Virus record (IMG/VR): IMGVR_UViG_3300000929_000256
Coordinates: 1-48,099 of that record
Strand: one strand, 5' to 3'
Length of the DNA: 48,099 nucleotides
DNA from: a virus
Shown: positions 40,837 to 48,099 of the stretch, piece by piece
How the letters are laid out: each line of letters starts with the position of its first letter
Position numbering within the stretch: position 1 is the first letter of the stretch
Program-made: the position numbers and the translations under genes
The notes under the pieces: model-generated
The model's database searches: none
Seen by the model: the letters and a program-made list of their open reading frames with translations, nothing else
What the model was told of the DNA's origin: nothing

Positions 40837-42363
40837 GTTTCCTGCAGGGGCTGTCATTTTCTCAACAACCTGTTGTCTAACTGGCCATTCTTTTCTAGAT
40901 AAATGAAGAACCTGATTGATTCCATCTTCACCATTATACTTATATTCGATTCCCATGATAACGTAATATCCAGTTAGAAATTCATCGACTTTAAAAGCTT
41001 CCGCTTGATTATCGTCCTCAGTCTTGGTTTGATTCTTACCGGATTCCATCTGTTCTTGCTTCACTTCGAAACCAGCCTCTTCTGCCTTTTCATTTTCAGT
41101 ATTAGCTACCGCGTTACTAGTGTTAGAGTAATTATAAATGGTAACTGGAATCTTCATGTATCGATACAACGCAGGGTTATTGGTTGACAACTCGACTATT
41201 AACTTCATCTTATCTAATTCAACCATATTTTGAACATTATTAATAGATGAATAGGCATAGTTTAAATGAACGTTATCCGCAGAGTGTTGCATTCCAATGT
41301 ACTTATGCTTGACAATAGTACCATATTCATCTTCCTTTGAAGTTTGATTACCCTTTAAAGGTACTTCGTTGTCTTTAATCGTGGAACTAACTAAGGATTC
41401 AACATCAAACTCAAGAAGCTTTCCGCCCTCTTCATTCATATCAAAATACTGCAAGGTTCTCTTGTATCCATTTTCAAGAGCTACCTGAGTTGACATGTTA
41501 ATTAGGTTATATGAGACAATGTGGGTTGCCGTACCTTCTACATTGTGGTGATTCGTTAAAATTAATTCAGCCTTGTTTTCAGCTGAACCTTCCTTTGGAT
41601 CTTCTTTTCTTTCATCAAACAGGGTTGCTGAAATAAGTTCATCCATTTCAACTTCTTCTTCAGAATTGAAAACCTTTTGAACGTCAACAAAGTTTACGTA
41701 ATAATATGGATCAATGGAATAGGTTTGAAAAGTTTCATCTGAAATGTAAGAGTGCAAAACAGTCTTATCTAATAATTCATACTTAGATTGAAATGCCGCA
41801 ATTCTTACCATTTGATCGTCTGTTGCGTCTACATTAGTCGCAACCCCTAACTTCATATCTTTAGCGATTGAAATGACATGGTCATACGAGTTTCCTAAAC
41901 CGTAACTTTTGCAACTGTCATTATAAAATTCTGGAATCTTTGCAATTGCTCTTAGTTTGAACATTGCTCCTCCATCTTGTTTTTCAGCAGTAGTAACTGG
42001 AAGACCTGAGAATTCTAGAATATGAAAATCCATTCTAATGTCTTTATACGTATCGTTAAAGTCCATTCTGATCTTTAAAGATAACACATCTCCATCCCTA
42101 GGAAACTGTGAAACCGTGAATATGTCCCTAGAGTCTTGAAGGGTTGCCGTTATTTCGGGGTATTTACCCAATAACTTCATCGAAAATCTATCAATCTCAT
42201 TAGGTTGAAATACGTAATCATTCAACTTAATATATGGTTGCATTCCGCCCTGAAAAGCAGAATGGTGATCTCCACCCTTGGATTCAGCTTGATCTGGCAT
42301 TTTGATGTCTTCAAGCTTAATGGTAGGTTCAGTAATCGTAAGTAAGTGACTATTTAGACCCAT
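40834..42363 (-). CDS. 27: Baseplate hub protein, gp27/late-control-D-like, 509 aa
   Basis: Hub-like layout: N-terminal beta domain (residues about 45-160, ITATLQDSRDIFTVSQFPRDGDVLSLKI), a middle SYDHVISIAKDMKLGVATNVDATDD segment typical of gpD/gp27 proteins, and a C-terminal domain closing with FLTGYYVIMGIEYKYNGEDGINQVLHLSRKEWP. The length exceeds T4 gp27 (391 aa) because of acidic insertions around 240-270 and 430-460. gp27 forms the trimeric hub that seats the gp5 spike, encoded two genes downstream. Overlaps gp53 by 1 nt. Confidence 0.7.
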   Translation of the reverse strand: MGLNSHLLTITEPTIKLEDIKMPDQAESKGGDHHSAFQGGMQPYIKLNDYVFQPNEIDRFSMKLLGKYPEITATLQDSRDIFTVSQFPRDGDVLSLKIRMDFNDTYKDIRMDFHILEFSGLPVTTAEKQDGGAMFKLRAIAKIPEFYNDSCKSYGLGNSYDHVISIAKDMKLGVATNVDATDDQMVRIAAFQSKYELLDKTVLHSYISDETFQTYSIDPYYYVNFVDVQKVFNSEEEVEMDELISATLFDERKEDPKEGSAENKAELILTNHHNVEGTATHIVSYNLINMSTQVALENGYKRTLQYFDMNEEGGKLLEFDVESLVSSTIKDNEVPLKGNQTSKEDEYGTIVKHKYIGMQHSADNVHLNYAYSSINNVQNMVELDKMKLIVELSTNNPALYRYMKIPVTIYNYSNTSNAVANTENEKAEEAGFEVKQEQMESGKNQTKTEDDNQAEAFKVDEFLTGYYVIMGIEYKYNGEDGINQVLHLSRKEWPVRQQVVEKMTAPAGN

Positions 42364-42866
42364 TATTCTGTGAAGTTTGTAGGATTAGCACTTCTGATTC
42401 CATCAACAATGCTGTAATTGCTATCACCGGTTTTGTGTCTGTTTGGTGGCAAGTTTTCTTTTGAACCGTTATCCAACTGTGCAGACTTTTGTTGTAGAAA
42501 TTCTAGACGTTTAACATCTTTTTGTGTCATTCTTCTTTGTGAAACAAACTTATCCTTAGCCGAAGAACCTGTCATTCTTGTAGGCTTAATAAACTTAACA
42601 AAGTCTGTAGTATAAAGAGGTATTTCGATTTCATCACCAACGTTCATTGAGAAAGGATTTGAAATTCCATTCCACTTTAGAATTAAATCAGTCATTGAAT
42701 CGTCTTTGTAGTATTTAAGAGCGATTAGATCCGGACGACCCTCTTCCTCCTCAGATACTCTATGATTCTGAAAAACACTAGTGTCTTCTTTGAACACTAG
42801 AGTAGGTTCAGTCATAATGGCCTTTTCAGCCGTCACCTTCTTTCTATCTAACGTATTAAACTTCAT
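42363..42866 (-). CDS. 53: Baseplate wedge protein gp53-like with LysM-type fold, 167 aa
   Basis: Residues about 40-90 (PDLIALKYYKDDSMTDLILKWNGISNPFSMNVGDEIEIP) follow the LysM-like pattern of T4 gp53: repetition of 'D.IA..yY...' and 'W.gIsNPf.m..G..i.iP'. gp53 connects wedge to hub during baseplate assembly. It is 1 nt overlapped by both neighbours, consistent with a tightly coupled baseplate operon. Confidence 0.75.
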   Translation of the reverse strand: MKFNTLDRKKVTAEKAIMTEPTLVFKEDTSVFQNHRVSEEEEGRPDLIALKYYKDDSMTDLILKWNGISNPFSMNVGDEIEIPLYTTDFVKFIKPTRMTGSSAKDKFVSQRRMTQKDVKRLEFLQQKSAQLDNGSKENLPPNRHKTGDSNYSIVDGIRSANPTNFTE

Positions 42867-44692
42867 TACCCTTGTGCCATTTTCTTCATGATGTCGTTAG
42901 GACCATCTTTCATATCCCTATTACCGTATGCTGAAACCTCAACACCGCCTTCACCGGCATCAACTCCACCTTTAGGAGCAAGGTATAATCTACCTCTACC
43001 GCCGTTGAACATAGATTCAATGTCTGACTTATCTCTTGGTCTAGCATGTTTGAGTTCAACTTCAACTTTTAATTGAGTTGGAAATCCATCGTATGAAAGT
43101 TCGCCACTGAACTGAAAGTCAGCTGATGCGCAATACAAATTACCAATAACTGCGATCGGATTAAGTGGGTTACCAACCGTTAAGTGATATTGACCGGTTG
43201 CATCACCGGTTAGAAGTGCATTTACAGCTTCACCTCCTTGAGGAGTGTTAAACATTTTCATTAGCGAACCTCCAATAAGGTTATTTCCAAGTTTAGATCC
43301 CATTAGACCGTTTTGAGAAATGTCAGATGCAATGTTACCAATACCTTTCATCGCCGATCCCACCAAGCCGCTTAGGAAGCCACCAAAGTCACCGCTTTTG
43401 ATTTTACTAATATCACCAAACGGTTTGTTGAACTTACCTCCACCTCCTCCGGTGTATCTTACAGCACCTCCCCAGAAGTTACCGTTATTATATGTTAGAA
43501 CTAAAAGGTTAGCCATTAAATCAAGGAAAGCAACCCTAGGGTTAACTCCCTTAAGTTGTCTTAGGTCATACTCAAATACTAACTTAATATCTTGTGAAAA
43601 ATCAAGACCTTGACCTCTAACCGCTACCTTTTTAATTACGTTGACAGGACCGAATACGTGATTAGGATAAGTTCCTTTAGTTGCGTCAAATCCACTTTTG
43701 GCGTTTGCAGTTTGAACAGCATTCATGCCGTTTGCAGCACCGTAAATTGAGCTAGCAAGACCACTTCCATTAATAAATCCACCTAACTTTCCTCCTCGGG
43801 CTCCGCCACCGCCATTAATTTCTTGAAGCTGTGACTCTACCTCAGTCCAAGTAGTGCTAACCTTAAACTTTAAAATGTCTTCAAGCTTGTTGCCCGCTGC
43901 TTCGCTCATCCAAGTCACGGCTCTTGCCAAATCCGGTGTAACTTTATCAAATGGTTGACCGCTTGCATCAAGAGACCTAATGTGAAGAATGTCATCTTCA
44001 ACTGGCATTGGAAATCTTCTTAGGGTTAAAAGGTAATCGTTAGAAATCTTACCATAATACTTAGCAAGGGCAAAGTCTGCGTATTCATACCGATACGCCT
44101 TTCCGCCGGTGGCCTTTGTGTATTCAATGATTTTGGTAGCAGTTGGGTTTCTTGACAATACATTTTCTGCATCTGTACCCGCAAATAGAGAGGGTTTATT
44201 ATAGTACTCTGCTGCTGGAGAATCTGAATGAAATGGAGTTCCTCTCCACTTTAAAAGGGACCAGGCGTTAAACAAAGACCAATAACCCTCTTCCCCTTCA
44301 ATTGTAAACTTAGTAACTCCAGCTTCTTTCTTCTTATTCTTGCTCTCATCACCTTCAGCTCCCGCAGCTTGTGAAGCTGAATCAACTTCATACTTTTCGG
44401 AAGTAATTAAATTTGGACCATACATTGGTTCAAACGAGGCAACTTGAGGAGTGATAGTGTTCTCGTTAATTAGACCAACGGTTGGATTAACAACCGGAGG
44501 ATTGTTTTTACCCTTACCAGAGAATAAGTTCTTCTTTTCTTTACCTCCTTTAGTTGAAACGTTCTGACCGGCTACTCTATCATATTGTGATTGTGCTTCT
44601 CTGGAAACACTATTCCAAAGGCCACTACCCTGATTAGAAACGTTACTTACGTCTTTATTAAAAATCGAGCCTAAAGCGTCGCCAAAACCCAT
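42866..44692 (-). CDS. Tail-tube cap/baseplate protein, gp48-like, 608 aa
   Basis: A central DYLLTLRRFPMPVEDDI segment and a C-terminal LKHARPRDKSDIESMFNGGRGRLY closely follow motifs seen in gp48-type baseplate tube-cap proteins of T4-like phages. The protein is longer than T4 gp48 (364 aa), with a Gly-rich middle (GGGGARGG, GGGGGKF) and a polar N-terminal extension. It starts the block with gp53 and the hub. A TGATATATA box lies about 23 nt upstream. Confidence 0.55.
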   Translation of the reverse strand: MGFGDALGSIFNKDVSNVSNQGSGLWNSVSREAQSQYDRVAGQNVSTKGGKEKKNLFSGKGKNNPPVVNPTVGLINENTITPQVASFEPMYGPNLITSEKYEVDSASQAAGAEGDESKNKKKEAGVTKFTIEGEEGYWSLFNAWSLLKWRGTPFHSDSPAAEYYNKPSLFAGTDAENVLSRNPTATKIIEYTKATGGKAYRYEYADFALAKYYGKISNDYLLTLRRFPMPVEDDILHIRSLDASGQPFDKVTPDLARAVTWMSEAAGNKLEDILKFKVSTTWTEVESQLQEINGGGGARGGKLGGFINGSGLASSIYGAANGMNAVQTANAKSGFDATKGTYPNHVFGPVNVIKKVAVRGQGLDFSQDIKLVFEYDLRQLKGVNPRVAFLDLMANLLVLTYNNGNFWGGAVRYTGGGGGKFNKPFGDISKIKSGDFGGFLSGLVGSAMKGIGNIASDISQNGLMGSKLGNNLIGGSLMKMFNTPQGGEAVNALLTGDATGQYHLTVGNPLNPIAVIGNLYCASADFQFSGELSYDGFPTQLKVEVELKHARPRDKSDIESMFNGGRGRLYLAPKGGVDAGEGGVEVSAYGNRDMKDGPNDIMKKMAQG

Positions 44693-44714
44693 ACCCTATT
44701 GTCTTATTTTAGGG

Positions 44715-44723
44715 TATATATCA
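44715..44723 (-). promoter_or_regulatory. Putative late promoter TGATATATA at the head of the hub operon
   Basis: The first three bases are the TGA stop of the preceding 197-aa gene (44721-44723). The box precedes the 608-aa gene start at 44692. Confidence 0.45.
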
Positions 44724-45314
44724 ATCAATGCTATCCAGCTCTTCGAAGGTAGCCCGATGAATAATATCTTGAATCCAATTCTTTTTCTTTGGTTCCCTAT
44801 CCTTTAAGAATCGTTTTAGAGCCATCTGGAAATCTTCTTTCGTATCAAAGTGATACTGTCCCTTTCTGTAGAAAGTTCTTGTCGACATTTCAAAGATGTC
44901 CTTGATTGATTTCTCGATCAAAAAGGATTGAACGGTATTAAACAGTTCAATGACGTCGGCCTCTGATCTAACGCACATCATAGAGTCAACAACTACCGTA
45001 TATCGATGCCAGTTTTCATCACTAGAGATGTGAGATTCAAATTGATCGCATGTCGTAAAGTCAGATCTCTTAAATTTAAACCATGAGTCTTTACCTTTGA
45101 AGTCCTTTTGAAACTTACCCCAAAAAAAGTAGCGTTTTAAGAAGTTAATATCATCATAGAACTTGACGATTTTTAACTGATACTGTGGATTGTATTCATC
45201 CATCTTAACGTCATAGATGATACCCCTGACCGGAAATAAGATATTAGGATTTGCCGCTGTGGAAATTAGAGCGTGACAGTATTCTCCTTTAGCAAATAAT
45301 TTATGCTGAATCAT
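44721..45314 (-). CDS. Unknown protein, 197 aa
   Basis: A basic, aromatic-rich soluble protein (FWGKFQKDFKGKDSWFKFKRSDF) with a helical C-terminus. No known family. Its ATG overlaps the preceding stop by 4 nt and its stop is part of the next gene's promoter-like box. Position just before the baseplate hub genes could mean a baseplate assembly chaperone (T4 has gp26, gp28 and gp51 in such a role), but the sequence gives no direct support. Confidence 0.6.
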   Translation of the reverse strand: MIQHKLFAKGEYCHALISTAANPNILFPVRGIIYDVKMDEYNPQYQLKIVKFYDDINFLKRYFFWGKFQKDFKGKDSWFKFKRSDFTTCDQFESHISSDENWHRYTVVVDSMMCVRSEADVIELFNTVQSFLIEKSIKDIFEMSTRTFYRKGQYHFDTKEDFQMALKRFLKDREPKKKNWIQDIIHRATFEELDSID

Positions 45315-45721
45315 TTGTCAATGAATTTAACAACGTCAAAATTGCTCAATACTCCCTTTCTAGGATAGTCAGTCCTATTAATGATTACAAGCTTAGTACA
45401 AAATTTAGAATCTTCGGGTGATAGATCATCAATAACACTAAACAGCCCAGCTGTCGTGTCTGCTGTTAAGTTCTTAAGCATGTAAATTAATCTAAATTCT
45501 TTAGCACCTTCTTCAAATGAAGATAACTTAGATTCAAGAAAAGATAAAAGATGAAGGCCGACTACCTTATCATTCGGTGGAGAACCATAAGGATCGGCCT
45601 TCATTAACTTATTAACAATATCTAGATAGTTAATGGTGGTCGCCCCTTCTCCGTTCAATCTGATATATTTATTGAACTCGGCTTTGTTGTTACACCAAAT
45701 ACATTCTAGTTTAATTATCAT
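45311..45721 (-). CDS. Unknown protein, 136 aa
   Basis: Begins MIIKLECIWCNNKAEF; the CxxC could bind metal but a partner pair is lacking. The rest is a globular alpha/beta protein. It overlaps both neighbours by 4 nt, marking a co-translated series of small genes upstream of the baseplate hub. No function assigned. Confidence 0.6.
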   Translation of the reverse strand: MIIKLECIWCNNKAEFNKYIRLNGEGATTINYLDIVNKLMKADPYGSPPNDKVVGLHLLSFLESKLSSFEEGAKEFRLIYMLKNLTADTTAGLFSVIDDLSPEDSKFCTKLVIINRTDYPRKGVLSNFDVVKFIDK

Positions 45722-46047
45722 TTCATGGTGGAAAGCGACTCTTTAAGTGAGTTTAATTCTATTTCAATCTCGGAGATTCTTCCTTCCAACTCTTCCTTCG
45801 AAGGTTCGAAGCTATCACCCCAGTCGCTAATAATTTTAATTTGATCAACCTGTTTAGAATTGCCAAGTTCAAGACCCATGTCCTCTGATAGCTCATATAG
45901 GAGATTCATTTTAGTAAGGACTACGTCACCTGATTCGATGTCATATACAACCTTACTTTCAAATCTTTCACCAGCTGCGTTAATGTTATCATCTGACACG
46001 GTCTTAATAATACCGTTATCTGCAATTTCTAAAACGATTTTTTGCAT
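45718..46047 (-). CDS. Unknown acidic protein, 109 aa
   Basis: An acidic protein with a beta-rich first half and a C-terminal coiled coil (KEELEGRISEIEIELNSLKESL). Overlaps the next gene by 4 nt and follows the basic 119-aa gene after 1 nt. The opposite charges of these neighbours could indicate an interaction, which is only a guess. Confidence 0.6.
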   Translation of the reverse strand: MQKIVLEIADNGIIKTVSDDNINAAGERFESKVVYDIESGDVVLTKMNLLYELSEDMGLELGNSKQVDQIKIISDWGDSFEPSKEELEGRISEIEIELNSLKESLSTMK

Positions 46048-46048
46048 C

Positions 46049-46408
46049 TTAGTTCATTTCAGCCGCTTCACGTAGGATGCGTCTTTGTTCTTTCTTTTCT
46101 TTTCTACGCTCTTCAAGATCTTTGCTTTTAATAGCTCCAATTCTCCAAGCTTCTAGAAGCAATTCAACTTTAGCAGCTGAATAGCCCATTGACTCATATT
46201 GTTCTTTCATCGCAACCTCCTTTTGAGAAAGAAATTCATAAGTTGCCTTTTCATTTCTTTCAACGTTTTGTGCATGAAGCTGTTTACCTTCATTGTAGGT
46301 TTTATTATACCATAAAGTACCTACTTCGCTAAAACGTCCGTACATGTTTTTAATACGTAGCATTTTAGCCATTCTTAGTTGCCAGCGGCGTTCTTTTCTA
46401 TTTGCCAT
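46049..46408 (-). CDS. Unknown basic helical protein, 119 aa
   Basis: Strongly basic at both ends (MANRKERRWQLRMAKMLRIK; RRKEKKEQRRILREA) with a helical, charged middle. Probably nucleic-acid- or protein-binding by composition. No family recognised. It lies between the 188-aa and 109-aa genes with gaps of a few bases. Confidence 0.6.
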   Translation of the reverse strand: MANRKERRWQLRMAKMLRIKNMYGRFSEVGTLWYNKTYNEGKQLHAQNVERNEKATYEFLSQKEVAMKEQYESMGYSAAKVELLLEAWRIGAIKSKDLEERRKEKKEQRRILREAAEMN

Positions 46409-46416
46409 AAATTAAA

Positions 46417-46980
46417 TTAATTTGAGTAATACTCGTTAAGGAAAGTTTCAATATGTTGTTTGACGTAGTCTTGTAGATTATTTATATCGATTTGTTCAAG
46501 AGCCACGTCAATAATTTCTTGATTCAAATCTTCTTCCTCCATTCCTTCCGATAACATTGCATAGATTGCAGGGGTAGGAATGTTAATGTTCATGTTTACT
46601 GGAATTTGAACAACATTTTTCTTGCTCATCTTTTGAATCATTTTACCCATCACTGAAACTTGTTTAGTTTGAACAGGGGGTTGAATGATTGATGCGTCTG
46701 TGCTGCTCGTTACAGTATTGTTAGTTTGATCTTGAACAGGATCAGATTGTGGAGATGTAAATTGCAAAACATCTTGATTGTTTTCAATTTTTATCATGAA
46801 TTCATTGATCAGGGATGGATTGATTCTTTTACCATTCGTAAAATAAGTCCACTTGGCATCTTTACGATCTTTATCAACGGTCCAGATTTCACCCATGTGA
46901 TCACCTTTTATCCACTGATAATTAAGCTGTCCCTTTTTAATTACATTATCTTCCATAATAATTGATTCAGATATTATCAT
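46417..46980 (-). CDS. Unknown protein, 188 aa (alternative start at 47034)
   Basis: I prefer the ATG at 46980 (MIISESIIMEDN), which overlaps the preceding stop by 14 nt. The longest frame from 47034 would overlap by 68 nt, although AGAAGAG stands before that start too. The first part has an aromatic beta region (QWIKGDHMGEIWTVDKDRKDAKWTYF). A polar Thr/Gln-rich linker (about 85-110) and an acidic C-terminal helix follow. No family recognised. Confidence 0.5.
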   Translation of the reverse strand: MIISESIIMEDNVIKKGQLNYQWIKGDHMGEIWTVDKDRKDAKWTYFTNGKRINPSLINEFMIKIENNQDVLQFTSPQSDPVQDQTNNTVTSSTDASIIQPPVQTKQVSVMGKMIQKMSKKNVVQIPVNMNINIPTPAIYAMLSEGMEEEDLNQEIIDVALEQIDINNLQDYVKQHIETFLNEYYSN

Positions 46981-47194
46981 ATCCTTCTTCGATTCTTTTA
47001 ATAAAGCTTTCTTTAAGATTTTCAGAACCTTCATAATACTCTTCTAAATAGTCATTTAGTAATTTAATAGATCTACTCGGACCAATTAGAGCATCGGCCT
47101 TAAGGTATCTTCTAACAAACGTTGAAGAATCAAGCGTTAAGATCTGTTTTACTAACACATCATATTCTGGTACGTATACTTTATTAAATCCCAT
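46967..47194 (-). CDS. Unknown protein, 75 aa
   Basis: A small helical protein (MGFNKVYVPEYDVLVKQIL...) with acidic C-terminal half. Its ATG lies 11 nt inside the end of the dCMP deaminase gene, so the two are coupled. No family recognised. Confidence 0.55.
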   Translation of the reverse strand: MGFNKVYVPEYDVLVKQILTLDSSTFVRRYLKADALIGPSRSIKLLNDYLEEYYEGSENLKESFIKRIEEGYDNI

Positions 47195-47714
47195 CTTCTT
47201 GTCTATTTAATCTTATAACATCAACATGTGCTTTGTTTAAAAGCTGCAATCCCTCAATATCCCGATATTCTTCTGAATAAAATACTCTCTTAATACCAGA
47301 TTGAATAATCAGCTTTGAACATTCAAAGCAAGGAGAAGTAGTTGTATAAAGATCTGCTCCCTCACTTGACATGGTTGACTTAGCAATTTTTGTTAAAGCG
47401 TTTGATTCTGCATGTAGAACTTCTCGTTTTGTGGTAGATTCAGTCTTAGTGCAACAATCATCAACACAGATAAATCCACTGTCTTCTAAATCATCTACGA
47501 TTTCAGGAGAGGTTGAATAGCTTGCGCTGATTTTAATTTCTTGAATGTCTTCACATTGATTATCAAAACCCTTTGGGGTTCCATTATATCCAAATGAAAC
47601 CAACTGGTTGTCTTTAACAATTACGCATCCAACCTTACGTCTACTTGCGTAACTCAATTTTGCAAATTGGTACGCAACATCCATATAAACTTCATCAATT
47701 GATAACCTGGGCAT
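47184..47714 (-). CDS. cd: Deoxycytidylate (dCMP) deaminase
   Basis: The 176-aa protein has the zinc and catalytic signature of cytidine/dCMP deaminases: HAES (H101 ligand, E103 proton shuttle) and TSPCFEC (C129, C132). FGYNGTPKGF (41-50) is the substrate-binding segment typical of dCMP deaminases. As in T4 Cd, extra cysteines (CVDDCC, 83-88) between these motifs may bind a second structural zinc. The enzyme makes dUMP for thymidylate synthesis. No thymidylate synthase is in the window. It follows an intrinsic terminator, so it begins a separate unit. Confidence 0.92.
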   Translation of the reverse strand: MPRLSIDEVYMDVAYQFAKLSYASRRKVGCVIVKDNQLVSFGYNGTPKGFDNQCEDIQEIKISASYSTSPEIVDDLEDSGFICVDDCCTKTESTTKREVLHAESNALTKIAKSTMSSEGADLYTTTSPCFECSKLIIQSGIKRVFYSEEYRDIEGLQLLNKAHVDVIRLNRQEDGI

Positions 47715-47749
47715 AAAAATAAAGGTCTGAGTATATTATACCCAGACCT
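47715..47749 (-). terminator. Rho-independent terminator between the edge gene and dCMP deaminase
   Basis: On the minus strand AGGTCTG...CAGACCT forms a 7-bp outer stem (47723-47729 with 47743-47749), with a further GTAT/ATAC pairing inside, followed by TTATTTTT. It lies 27 nt after the stop of the gene ending at 47776. Confidence 0.85.
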
Positions 47750-47775
47750 CTATTAAAAGTTTATTATGAATTGAA

Positions 47776-48099
47776 TTAAGCTTGCTCTACTTCTTCGCCT
47801 TCTGAATCCCATGCTTCCATCATCTCATCGATCTTCTTAGAGTAAGACTCTTTTAGACCATTACATGCAGCTTCATAAGCTTCTTGTGTGATGTCTTCTT
47901 TTGATTCTTTTAGGGCATTTGCGGCCATCATTGCCATAAGAGCTGCATTTTCTTTTAAGTAAGATTCGATAGTGTGAGTATCGTGCATATCATTTTCCCA
48001 GACTTTAGCTTCAGACTTAACTTTTTCGTAAAGTTCTTTGACCATTTCTTCAACAGTTACTGGTGCTTCAGCCTCCTCAGACTCTTCGCCTTCTTCAGA
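47776..48099 (-). CDS. Partial CDS: C-terminal part of an acidic helical protein
   Basis: An ATG at 48045 gives 89 aa, but the frame remains open to the right edge, encoding SEEGEESEEAEAPVTVEE before that methionine. This is more likely the end of a longer acidic gene than a gene start. The visible part is helical, with an Ala/Met-rich centre (ALMAMMAANALKES) and an acidic end (WDSEGEEVEQA). A prohead core or scaffold-like protein is conceivable from composition; no family is recognised. It ends at a strong terminator. Confidence 0.6.
   Translation of the reverse strand, partial: SEEGEESEEAEAPVTVEEMVKELYEKVKSEAKVWENDMHDTHTIESYLKENAALMAMMAANALKESKEDITQEAYEAACNGLKESYSKKIDEMMEAWDSEGEEVEQA

Overview
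The window looks like part of the genome of a large, strictly lytic, T4-superfamily myovirus. Every convincing gene is on the minus strand, so transcription runs from high to low coordinates. Gene ends overlap by a few bases (ATGA, TAATG) or are separated by short gaps, and no stretch over about 130 bp lacks a gene. The T4-type core proteins recognised are UvsW, a UvsY-like protein, a gp32-type SSB, a gp61-like primase and baseplate proteins gp5 (OB domain), gp6, gp25, gp27 and gp53. The host is inferred, not shown: few starts have Shine-Dalgarno sequences, many are preceded by A/T-rich sequence, and the spanin-like protein has a C-terminus resembling outer-membrane strands. These fit a Bacteroidota host, possibly marine, with moderate confidence.

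Layout in transcription order. (1) 48.1-47.2 kb: the end of an acidic protein, an intrinsic terminator and a dCMP deaminase. (2) 47.2-44.7 kb: six small, tightly packed unrecognised genes. (3) 44.7-38.4 kb: tail-tube cap/hub genes (gp48-like, gp53, gp27-like, tube-associated protein, gp5 OB-type spike base, Gly-rich protein). (4) 38.4-35.6 kb: two non-structural insertions, a protein with four S1 RNA-binding domains and an amidoligase-like enzyme fused to a pentapeptide-repeat-like tail. (5) 35.6-14.5 kb: wedge, fibre and large structural proteins (gp25, gp6, a PKD-bearing wedge protein, very large virion proteins, a collagen/collar tail fibre, a spanin-like protein and a tail-tube-fold protein). 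(6) 14.5-8.9 kb: a recombination/replication block (RuvC-like resolvase, gp32, primase, UvsY-like, UvsW). (7) 8.9 kb to the left edge: a run of genes that mostly share a short N-terminal signal.

Region 7 is the most interesting. Eight of its nine genes, plus the 123-aa gene at 14.5 kb, begin with a short aromatic segment ending in [ILV]-x-E (for example MKHVKLYEQFISE, MKLLTYNQFIVE, MRVFESFGTFLNE). This closely resembles the capsid-targeting sequences of T4 internal proteins (MKTYQEFIAE), which the gp21 prohead protease cleaves after the Glu. The cluster therefore looks like a cargo island of proteins packaged in the head and injected with the DNA. Recognisable cargo includes an RNA/DNA-ligase-type nucleotidyltransferase with an intact KTDG motif, a second Rnl2-like protein with a degenerate motif I fused to an NMNAT-type nucleotidylyltransferase, a PD-(D/E)XK-like protein and a glycine-zipper membrane-like protein. 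An injected nucleic-acid repair or NAD-related counter-defence kit is the working hypothesis.

A recurring element TRATATATA lies just upstream of many minus-strand genes and probably acts as this phage's late promoter. In several cases its first three bases are the stop codon of the preceding gene, and in three cases only four bases separate it from the next ATG. No tRNA, CRISPR array, insertion sequence or integrase was found.
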